A DNA stretch of 6,666 bases from Pseudomonadota bacterium (GTDB lineage: Bacteria > Pseudomonadota > Gammaproteobacteria > Steroidobacterales > Steroidobacteraceae). Within the stretch, counting starts at the first letter, position 1; each line of letters begins with the position of its first letter. The position numbers were made by a program, and so were the translations under genes. The stretch is taken from the NCBI GenBank assembly GCA_018241455.1, contig JAFEDW010000112.1:1-6666 (forward strand). The letters are read 5' to 3'. Below, in pieces: positions 1 through 5,727 of the stretch. The notes below the pieces were generated by a model, which saw nothing but the letters and a program-made list of their open reading frames with translations, was not told the DNA's origin and did no database searches.

Positions 1-650
1 ATGCGCTTGTGGTCCTGCGAACTGGCAAACGCCAGCGCGTGCTCGCCATCGGCCATGACGATGAAGCTCGCTTCCTCGCCGCTGAGGAATTCCTCGATCA
101 CGATCGTGTCGCCGGCGGCGCCGAAGCGGCCGGCGAACATCTCTTCGACCGTGGCGAGCGCCTCGGCGCTGCTCGTGGCAATGACGACGCCCTTGCCGGC
201 GGCGAGCCCGCTGGCCTTGATGACGATCGGCATCGGCTGCGCACGCAGCCAGGCGGCGTCGAAGTCGGCGCGCGTGAAGCTGCGGTACCGCGCGGTCGGA
301 ATTTCGTGGCGGCGCAGGAATTCCTTCGTGAACGATTTCGAACCCTCGAGCTGCGCGCAGGCGCGGCTCGGCCCGAAGCAGGCCAGGCCGGCAGCCTGGA
401 AGGCATCGACGACGCCCATGACCAGCGGCGTCTCCGGTCCGATGATCGTCAGCGCCACGCCCTCGGCGCGCGCCAGCGCCACGAGCCCGGCGATGTCGGT
501 TGCCGCGACCGCGGCGTTGCGCACCTTGGGTTCAGTCGCCGTGCCCGCATTGCCGGGCGCCACCAGCACTTCGCGGACCGACGGCGAGGCCGCGCACTTC
601 CAGGCAAGGGCGTGTTCGCGGCCGCCATTGCCTACTATCAAGACCTTCAT
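1..650 (-). CDS. purD: Phosphoribosylamine--glycine ligase (GAR synthetase), N-terminal half, cut by the window edge
   Basis: PurD joins glycine to 5-phosphoribosylamine using ATP, giving glycinamide ribonucleotide, the second step of de novo purine synthesis in the cytoplasm. The first 216 residues are visible, about half of the usual 425-430; the 3' half lies beyond the left edge. Seen in order: the N-terminal GNGGREHALAWK motif (residues 8-18), PGN (32-34), GPETPL (71-76), GPS (93-95), LEGSKSFTKEF (101-111), the ATP-grasp loop IKASGLAAGKGV (144-155), EEFLSGEE (186-193) and SQDHKR at the edge (211-216). All are hallmarks of PurD and none is broken. The ATG at 650 is chosen because MKVLIVGNGGREHAL is the family's usual beginning. 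It lies 24 bases after the purH stop, and I see no good Shine-Dalgarno sequence there, so its translation may depend on ribosomes arriving from purH. Identity is near certain; completeness cannot be judged. Confidence 0.97.
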   Translation of the reverse strand, partial: MKVLIVGNGGREHALAWKCAASPSVREVLVAPGNAGTATEPKVRNAAVAATDIAGLVALARAEGVALTIIGPETPLVMGVVDAFQAAGLACFGPSRACAQLEGSKSFTKEFLRRHEIPTARYRSFTRADFDAAWLRAQPMPIVIKASGLAAGKGVVIATSSAEALATVEEMFAGRFGAAGDTIVIEEFLSGEEASFIVMADGEHALAFASSQDHKR

Positions 651-674
651 GGGTACGCTTCGCTGCGTTGGTGC

Positions 675-2231
675 TCAGTGCCGGAAATGGCGCATGCCCG
701 TGTACACCATCGCCATGCCGTGCTGATCCGCCGCGGCGATGACCTCATCGTCGCGCTTGGAGCCGCCCGGCTGGATGACCGCGCTGATGCCATAGGCAGC
801 CGCGGCGTCCAGCCCATCGCGGAACGGGAAGAAGGCGTCGGATGCCATGACGGCGCCGCGCACCTCGAGCTGTTCGTCGGCGGCTTTCAGCGCCGCGATG
901 CGGCTCGAATAGACACGGCTCATCTGCCCGGCGCCGATGCCGACCGTGGCGTGGTCGCGCGCGTAGACGATCGCATTCGACTTCACGAAGCGGGCCACGC
1001 GCCAGGCGAACATCAGGTCGGCGCGCTCGCGCGCGTCGGGCGCCCGCCGCGTGACGACGCGCAAATCGTCGGCGCCGACCGTGTCGGTGTCGCGATCCTG
1101 CACCAGCAGGCCGCCATTGACGCTGCGCAGCTCGTAGGCGTCGCCGGTGGGCGCCGCCAGGTCACCGACGCCGAGCACGCGGATGGCGCTCTTGGCCGCG
1201 AGCACGGTGCGCGCGGCTGCGTCGATCGAAGGCGCGGCGATCACCTCGGCGAACTGGCGCTCGATGATCGCCTGCGCCGTGGCGGCGTCGAGCGGGCGGT
1301 TGAAGGCGATGATGCCGCCGAAGGCCGAGGTCGGATCGGTGCGGTGCGCGCGATCGTAAGCCGCTGCGATCGTGGCCGCGACGGCGACGCCGCAAGGATT
1401 CGCATGCTTGACGATCACGCAGGCCGGCGCGGTGAACTGGCGCACGCACTCGATCGCCGCATCCGCGTCGGCGATGTTGTTGAACGACAGTTCCTTGCCT
1501 TGCAGCATCTGCGCCGTGCCGACCGAGGCGCCGCGCGCATCCATCGCACGATAGAAGGCGGCCCGCTGGTGCGGGTTCTCGCCGTAGCGCAGTTCCTGCG
1601 AACGCTCGAAGATCAGCGGCAGCACCGCCGGGAAGCGCTCGATCGGCAGCTGCTGCGCGCGCTGCAGGTAATCGGAAACGCAGGTGTCGTAGGCGGCCGT
1701 GTGCGCAAACGCCTTCGCGGCGAGGCGCGAGCGCGTGTCGATCGAGGTGTCGCCGCTTGCGTCGAGTTCGGCGAGCACGGTGGCGTAATCGGCCGGGTCG
1801 ACCACCACCGTGACGTCGGCATGGTTCTTTGCCGCGGCGCGCAACATCGCCGGCCCACCGACATCGATGTTCTCGATGGCTTCGGCGTAGGTGCAGTCGG
1901 GCCGGGCGATGGTCGCCGCGAACGGGTACAGGTTGACGACCAGCAGGTCGATCGCGCCGATGCCGTGCTCGGCCATGACGGCCTCGTCGACGCCGCGCCG
2001 CCCGAGCAGGCCGCCGTGCACGCGTGGGTGGAGCGTCTTGACGCGCCCGCCCATGATCTCGGGAAACCCCGTGTAATCAGCCACTTCCCGCACGGCGAGG
2101 CCGGCATTGCGCAGCGCCTGCGCGGTGCCGCCGGTCGACAGCAGTTCGATGCCACGCTGCGTCAGTGCGCGCGCAAAATCCGTCAGGCCTTGTTTATCGG
2201 AGACTGAAAGCAGTGCGCGGGCGATCGGCAT
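675..2231 (-). CDS. purH: Bifunctional AICAR formyltransferase / IMP cyclohydrolase
   Basis: PurH catalyses the last two steps of de novo IMP synthesis: formylation of AICAR by 10-formyltetrahydrofolate, then ring closure. The ORF gives 518 residues, close to the roughly 529 of the E. coli enzyme, with both domains intact. The N-terminal cyclohydrolase domain (about 1-190) carries LLSTGGTA (30-37), GGRVKTLHPRVHGGLL (61-76) and NIDVGGPAMLRAAAKNH (121-137). The transformylase domain (about 200-518) carries YGENPHQ (216-222), KHANPCG (275-281; the Lys-His pair matches the catalytic pair known in the family), SNAIVYA (418-424), GIGAGQMSRV (431-440), SDAFFPFRDG (464-473) and IQPGGSKRDDEV (486-497). 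The ATG at 2231 gives MPIARALLSVSDKQGL, a standard PurH start. It lies 7 bases after the fis stop with only a weak A-rich pre-start (AAGAA), suggesting re-initiation. purD follows, giving a purHD pair. No PurR-type operator can be seen. Confidence 0.98.
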   Translation of the reverse strand: MPIARALLSVSDKQGLTDFARALTQRGIELLSTGGTAQALRNAGLAVREVADYTGFPEIMGGRVKTLHPRVHGGLLGRRGVDEAVMAEHGIGAIDLLVVNLYPFAATIARPDCTYAEAIENIDVGGPAMLRAAAKNHADVTVVVDPADYATVLAELDASGDTSIDTRSRLAAKAFAHTAAYDTCVSDYLQRAQQLPIERFPAVLPLIFERSQELRYGENPHQRAAFYRAMDARGASVGTAQMLQGKELSFNNIADADAAIECVRQFTAPACVIVKHANPCGVAVAATIAAAYDRAHRTDPTSAFGGIIAFNRPLDAATAQAIIERQFAEVIAAPSIDAAARTVLAAKSAIRVLGVGDLAAPTGDAYELRSVNGGLLVQDRDTDTVGADDLRVVTRRAPDARERADLMFAWRVARFVKSNAIVYARDHATVGIGAGQMSRVYSSRIAALKAADEQLEVRGAVMASDAFFPFRDGLDAAAAYGISAVIQPGGSKRDDEVIAAADQHGMAMVYTGMRHFRH

Positions 2232-2238
2232 GCCGTTC

Positions 2239-2490
2239 TTATTCGGGCAGCCCCATGGTGCGCAGCTTCTTGCGCAGCGTGGTGCGGGTGATGCCGAGGA
2301 TTTCGGCCGCCTGGCTCTGGTTGCCGTCGGCGTAGTCGAGCACGGCGCGCAACAGCGGCTCCTCGACTTCGCGCAGCACCAGGTTGTACAACCGCGCCGG
2401 GCGGTGGCCGTTGAGGTTAGAGAAGTAGTCGCTCAGCACGCGCTCGGTGTGGGTGCGCAACGGAAGGTCTTTGCCCGCGATCCGGTTCAT
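2239..2490 (-). CDS. fis: DNA-binding protein Fis, short form
   Basis: Fis is a small dimeric nucleoid protein that bends DNA and, in enterics, activates rRNA promoters and assists site-specific invertases. This copy has 83 residues against 98 in E. coli. The core aligns well from PLRTHTERVLSDYFSNLNG (10-28), through LYNLVLREVEEPLLRAVLDY (34-53), to the C-terminal helix-turn-helix GNQSQAAEILGITRTTLRKK (56-75). Compared with E. coli Fis as I recall it, about 16 residues at the N-terminus are missing, roughly where the mobile beta-hairpin arm that contacts invertases lies. In the recognition helix, Arg69, Thr71, Arg73 and Lys74 match R85, T87, R89 and K90, but Thr68 replaces N84. The ATG at 2490 overlaps the dusB stop (ATGA), and an in-frame TGA ten codons or fewer upstream rules out a longer form. 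A GAAG stands 10 bases before the start. The coupling to dusB matches the known dusB-fis operon. Confidence 0.95.
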   Translation of the reverse strand: MNRIAGKDLPLRTHTERVLSDYFSNLNGHRPARLYNLVLREVEEPLLRAVLDYADGNQSQAAEILGITRTTLRKKLRTMGLPE

Positions 2491-3512
2491 CGTTGTAGTT
2501 CTTCGTCATCCGCCGCCGTTGCCACACCGAATACCTGCCGGGCCAGCGCGAACTGCGACGCGGTGTCGTCGGCCGCCAGGAGCCCGGAGCGCGCCGCGCG
2601 CGTCTCGGACCGCAGTTCACAATATCGGGCCAGGTGTTTTCGTGCCATCCGGACCCCGGTGTACTCGCCGTAGAACGCGTACAGGGATTCGAGGTGTTGA
2701 AGGATGATCGTTGCGATCGATGCGCGCAAGAGTGGCGGCGAAATTTTTTTCGCGTCGAGGAATGAATTGACTTCGCGGAAAATCCATGGTGCGCCCAGCG
2801 CGGCGCGACCGATCATCACCGCGTCGGCGCCGGTGTGCTCGAGCACCGCCGCCGCCTGCGCCGGCGTGCCGATGTCGCCGTTGGCGATGACCGGGATGCG
2901 CACCGCGCGCTTCACCGCGCGGATCGAATCGTATTCCGCCTGGCCATTGAAGCGATCGGCGCGCGTGCGGCCATGCACGGCGATCGCCGCGACGCCGGCG
3001 CGCTCGGCGAGTTGCGCGATGTGCGTGGCGTTGCGCCGCGACGGATCGGGTCCGGTGCGGATCTTCACGGTCACCGGCACGTCGACGGCGCGCACCAGCG
3101 CGGCGAAGATGCGCTCGACCAGCACTTCGTCGGCCAGCAGCGCCGATCCGCACAGCTTGTCGCACACTTTCTTGGCCGGGCAGCCGAGATTGAGGTCGAT
3201 GATGTCGGCGCCTTCGCCGGCCTGGCGGCGTGCCGCCTCGGCCAGCTGCGCCGGGTCGCTCCCGGCCAGCTGCACGGCGACGGTTTGCGGAACCGCCGCG
3301 CCGCTGCCGCCGCCGGCGTGGGCGCTGGCTGCCATGCGGCGCCGCGATTTGGGCGAGCGCCACAGCGACTGGTCGGCGCTCAGCATCTCGCCGCAGGCCA
3401 GCGCGGCGCCGAACTGCGTGCACAGCGCGCGGAACGGCGGATCGGTGACGCCGGCCATGGGCGCGAGCAGCACCCGTCCGCCGAGTGCATACGGGCCGAT
3501 CGACAGGCTCAC
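2487..3512 (-). CDS. dusB: tRNA-dihydrouridine synthase B
   Basis: DusB is a flavoprotein that uses NADPH and FMN to reduce a D-loop uridine of tRNA to dihydrouridine (U17 in E. coli). With the GTG start at 3512 it has 341 residues; E. coli DusB has 321. Seen: MSLSIGPYALGGRVLLAPMA at the N-terminus with the FMN-site PMAGVTD (18-24), VQLAGSDP (80-87), the catalytic-cysteine motif LNLGCPAKKV (Cys111), VKIRTG (149-154), HGRTR (180-184), NGDI (211-214) and IGRAALGAPWIF (234-245), then the helical tRNA-binding end with ARKHLARY (290-297). The start is inferred: GTG at 3512-3510 overlaps the upstream stop as GTGA and gives the expected DusB beginning. The frame is also open from an ATG at 3578, but that would add 22 Arg-rich residues unlike DusB. 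A Gly/Ala-rich insertion of about nine residues sits near 61-76. The stop overlaps the fis ATG. Confidence 0.96.
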   Translation of the reverse strand: MSLSIGPYALGGRVLLAPMAGVTDPPFRALCTQFGAALACGEMLSADQSLWRSPKSRRRMAASAHAGGGSGAAVPQTVAVQLAGSDPAQLAEAARRQAGEGADIIDLNLGCPAKKVCDKLCGSALLADEVLVERIFAALVRAVDVPVTVKIRTGPDPSRRNATHIAQLAERAGVAAIAVHGRTRADRFNGQAEYDSIRAVKRAVRIPVIANGDIGTPAQAAAVLEHTGADAVMIGRAALGAPWIFREVNSFLDAKKISPPLLRASIATIILQHLESLYAFYGEYTGVRMARKHLARYCELRSETRAARSGLLAADDTASQFALARQVFGVATAADDEELQR

Positions 3513-4834
3513 GGCGATCCGGCGACCAGCGCCGTGTCGCCGGCGCAACGCACGCCGCCGCCGGCTGCCGCAATGCACACATCCAGCTCGAAGCTGGAAG
3601 CCTGCTGCGACGGATCCTGCACGCGCACCTCCGTGTCGATGCGCTGGTCGCGCGCGATGAACTGCTGGGCCTGCAGCGCCGCCGGCAGGTATTGGGCCGG
3701 CTGCAGCTCGCCGCTGCTGACCGCCTTGCCGTAGCGATCGAACAGCGTCAGGCGCAGCAGCGGCATCGCCTGCGCGTGCGCGCCGTGGTTGGCGAGGCTC
3801 AGGCGCACGCGCAACGAGTGCTGGTCGCCGGCATCCATCGCCGCGCCGAGCTGGTGCACGTCGTAGGCCGCCAGATCCCAGTTGGGCCGCAGCGGTTCGC
3901 GCAGCGTCGCGGCCAGGCGGCTCACCGGGCCATACCAGCCGGCGTGAGTGGCCAGGTCATTGCGCCAGTGATTGACGGCCTGCACCGCGAGCAGCAACAC
4001 CAGCACGGCCGAGCCGGCGATCATCCAGCCGCGATGGCGTGCGGGCGGTGGCGGCTGCAGCAGGTCCGCCACCGCGTGGTTGCCGGTCGCATTCAGGTTG
4101 GCCTCGTGGCGGAACTCACCGGTCGCCTCGCGCAGTGCCACCAGTTCGCGCGGCAGGTCATCCGCGCTGGCCATGAGTACGAACTCGCCCGAACTGGCCG
4201 GGTCGAGCAAGATCTCGCCCTCGGATTCCTCTTCGAGCGACTCGCGCGGCGCGGCCGCGCGGCGCGACACGTCGGCGATTTCGCTGTCGAGCACTTCCTG
4301 CGGGATCAGCTCCTCGGTCTGGAGGAAGGTGTCGCCTTCGAGCACGATGGTCTCGAAGGTGCCGGTGCTGCGGTACTCCTCGATCTCGAGTTCGTCGTCG
4401 GGCGTGTCCGGCGGCGGCAGCGGGCGCGGCGGACTGTCGACGAGGCGCAACGCGGGCGCGGCCGGCGGACGCGGTTCGGGCCGTGGTTCGGGCGGCGGTT
4501 CGGGCCGTGGTTCGGCTCGTGGGTCGGGTGGTGCGCCGGCTGCCGTTGCAGGTTCACCCGCAGCCGCGGCGGTGGCCACGTCGCCCTCGGTCAGCGCCGG
4601 GCGCGAGGTCGTGCCGCTGGCGCGATCTTCGCCGCCGGGCGGAACCTCGTTGCGCTGCGCGGCGTCGCGCTGTGCCGGCGACCGCATCGCCGCCAGCGCC
4701 GATTCCTCGGACAGCGCCAGCAGCGCGTTGAACACGTTGGCGCAGCGCCCGCAGCGCACGTAACCCTGTCCGGCACGCAGGTCGGCGGCCGTTACGGCCA
4801 GCGTCAGCGCGCACTTGGGACAAACCGTGTACAT
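3509..4834 (-). CDS. Zinc-ribbon and DUF3426 single-pass membrane protein, function unknown
   Basis: A 441-residue protein with no established function. The N-terminus MYTVCPKCALTL forms an MJ0042-type zinc ribbon with cysteines at 5, 8, 28 and 31 (CxxC, 19 residues, CxxC). A low-complexity linker follows (about 45-145), with a Pro/Glu/Arg repeat at 108-123, then an acidic region (149-220) holding GTFETIVLEGDTFLQTEE. A single hydrophobic helix lies at about 270-287 (WMIAGSAVLVLLLAVQAV), preceded by basic residues (ARHRG), so the ribbon is expected in the cytoplasm and the C-terminal half in the periplasm. That half (about 300-430) has DUF3426 features: LRPNWDLAAYDV, LPLLRLTLFDRYG, PAQYLP and FELDVC. 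The ATG at 4834 is preferred over TTG at 4837: a good AGGAAGA lies 4 bases upstream of the TTG and 7 upstream of the ATG, and MYTVCPKC is the usual start. In several high-G+C gammaproteobacteria such a gene sits beside prmA and dusB, hinting at an envelope or translation link; that is inference. Confidence 0.88.
   Translation of the reverse strand: MYTVCPKCALTLAVTAADLRAGQGYVRCGRCANVFNALLALSEESALAAMRSPAQRDAAQRNEVPPGGEDRASGTTSRPALTEGDVATAAAAGEPATAAGAPPDPRAEPRPEPPPEPRPEPRPPAAPALRLVDSPPRPLPPPDTPDDELEIEEYRSTGTFETIVLEGDTFLQTEELIPQEVLDSEIADVSRRAAAPRESLEEESEGEILLDPASSGEFVLMASADDLPRELVALREATGEFRHEANLNATGNHAVADLLQPPPPARHRGWMIAGSAVLVLLLAVQAVNHWRNDLATHAGWYGPVSRLAATLREPLRPNWDLAAYDVHQLGAAMDAGDQHSLRVRLSLANHGAHAQAMPLLRLTLFDRYGKAVSSGELQPAQYLPAALQAQQFIARDQRIDTEVRVQDPSQQASSFELDVCIAAAGGGVRCAGDTALVAGSP
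4466..4513 (-). repeat. Two-copy 24-base tandem repeat coding for a Pro/Glu/Arg segment
   Basis: Two head-to-tail units of 24 bases share an identical 20-base core (plus-strand 4472-4491 and 4496-4515, cggttcgggccgtggttcgg). On the coding strand they read EPRPEPPP then EPRPEPRP in the linker of the DUF3426 protein. The period is a multiple of three, so copy-number change would keep the frame. Such segments are usually stiff, extended spacers. I see no sign of a DNA-level function. Confidence 0.8.
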
Positions 4835-5724
4835 CAACTCTTCCTGCTGCCCGCGAGCGCTACCCAGCCGTCGCGCTCACCGCAAGGCGCGATATCAAAC
4901 CACGAAGCGTAGACGCAAGCCACGGCTTCCGCCTGTTCGGCGAGGATTCCGGCCAGCAGCACCGTGCCGCCGGCATCGAGTCGGGCGGCGAATTCCGCCG
5001 CCAGCTCGCACAGCGTGCGCGCCAGGATGTTGGCCACCAGCACGTCGGCGCGCGCCGGCAGCTGCGCGGCTTCGGCGTGCACCGCGAGCCGCGCGCTGAC
5101 GCCGTTCGCGGCGGCATTTTCCGTGGTCGCCAGCAGCGCCTGTGGATCGATGTCGTAGGCATCGACCCGCGCGGCGCCGAGCTTTGCCGCGGCGATGCCG
5201 AGCACGCCCGAACCGCAACCGTAGTCGATCAGCCGCGTGCCGGCGCCCAGCCGCGCGTCGAGCCATTCGAGGCACAGCGCCGTGCTCGGATGCGTGCCGG
5301 TGCCGAAGGCCAGGCCGGGATCGAGCGTCACGACCACGGCGCCGGGCTCCTGCACCGCCTCGTGCGTGGGGCATACCCACAGCCGCCGGCCGAATCGCAT
5401 TGCGTGGAAATCCCGCAGCCATTCGCGCTCCCAGGCGCGGCCCGCCAGCCTCTGCGTCGCAATCCGACCCTGCTCGAAACCAAGCTCACGCGCCAGGCCC
5501 GCGCCCAGCGCGGCCGCGTCGGCATCGGCCGGGTACAGCGCCTGCACGCGGGTCGCCGGCCACAGCCGCACTTCGCCCGGGGCCGGTTCGAGCACCGCGT
5601 CGTCGTGCACATCGCTGTAGGTGATCGCGTGCGCGCCGAGCGCGAGGCAGGCCGCTTCCGCGCGGGCGGCGTCGAGCCCGCGCAGCTCGAAGCTCAGCGC
5701 CAGGAAATCCACGTCGCCGGCCAT
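4834..5724 (-). CDS. prmA: Ribosomal protein L11 methyltransferase
   Basis: PrmA uses S-adenosylmethionine to trimethylate amino groups of ribosomal protein L11 in the cytoplasm. The 296 residues match the 293 of E. coli. The N-terminal L11-recognition domain (about 1-60) includes DDAVLEPAPGEVRLW (41-55), followed by the linker WEREWLRDFHAMRFGRRLWV (98-117). The Rossmann methyltransferase domain carries LDPGLAFGTGTHPST (134-148), the SAM loop DYGCGSGVLGIAAAKLGA (167-184), the acidic strand end DIDPQA (191-196) and the ANILA motif (231-235) near the active site, with GILAEQAE (259-266) beyond. All expected motifs are present. The ATG at 5724 follows the accC stop by three bases (TAGCCGATG); no strong Shine-Dalgarno sequence is visible, only GAAG within the accC end, so coupling to accC is likely. 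The stop overlaps the next start by one base (TGATG). Confidence 0.97.
   Translation of the reverse strand: MAGDVDFLALSFELRGLDAARAEAACLALGAHAITYSDVHDDAVLEPAPGEVRLWPATRVQALYPADADAAALGAGLARELGFEQGRIATQRLAGRAWEREWLRDFHAMRFGRRLWVCPTHEAVQEPGAVVVTLDPGLAFGTGTHPSTALCLEWLDARLGAGTRLIDYGCGSGVLGIAAAKLGAARVDAYDIDPQALLATTENAAANGVSARLAVHAEAAQLPARADVLVANILARTLCELAAEFAARLDAGGTVLLAGILAEQAEAVACVYASWFDIAPCGERDGWVALAGSRKS
4839..4845 (-). promoter_or_regulatory. Ribosome binding site of the DUF3426 gene
   Basis: AGGAAGA on the minus strand, inside the 3' end of prmA, lies four bases before the TTG at 4837 and seven before the ATG at 4834. The spacing suits the ATG better. It is the clearest Shine-Dalgarno sequence in the window; the starts of prmA, dusB, fis, purH and purD have only weak matches. 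It suggests this gene can load ribosomes on its own as well as by coupling to prmA. Confidence 0.7.
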
Positions 5725-5727
5725 CGG

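Noticed and set aside
9..2207. Very long open frame on the plus strand (732 codons) opposite purH and purD
   Set aside because: It lies wholly antisense to two genes with every expected motif, and its product is low-complexity Arg/Ala/Asp-rich sequence with no recognisable domain. High G+C leaves few chance stops in such frames.
2490..2780. Internal promoter for fis within the 3' part of dusB
   Set aside because: I looked for paired -35/-10 hexamers on the minus strand and saw only isolated weak matches such as TATTGT near 2625, with no convincing -35 partner.
2617..3582. Minus-strand 321-codon open frame in another frame across dusB
   Set aside because: Arg-rich low-complexity translation without any motif, while the neighbouring frame encodes DusB with its catalytic cysteine.
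2704..3734. Two overlapping plus-strand open frames (318 and 299 codons) opposite dusB
   Set aside because: Both are antisense to an intact DusB and carry no domain signal; two overlapping frames together is typical of G+C-driven shadows.
4835..4837. TTG as start of the DUF3426 gene
   Set aside because: The next codon is ATG with better spacing from AGGAAGA, and MYTVCPKC is the usual family start. The difference is one residue.
3485..4912. 475-codon open frame on the plus strand opposite the DUF3426 gene
   Set aside because: Antisense to a gene with clear zinc-ribbon, membrane and DUF3426 features; the product is Arg/Gly-rich and has the look of reversed G+C-rich codons.
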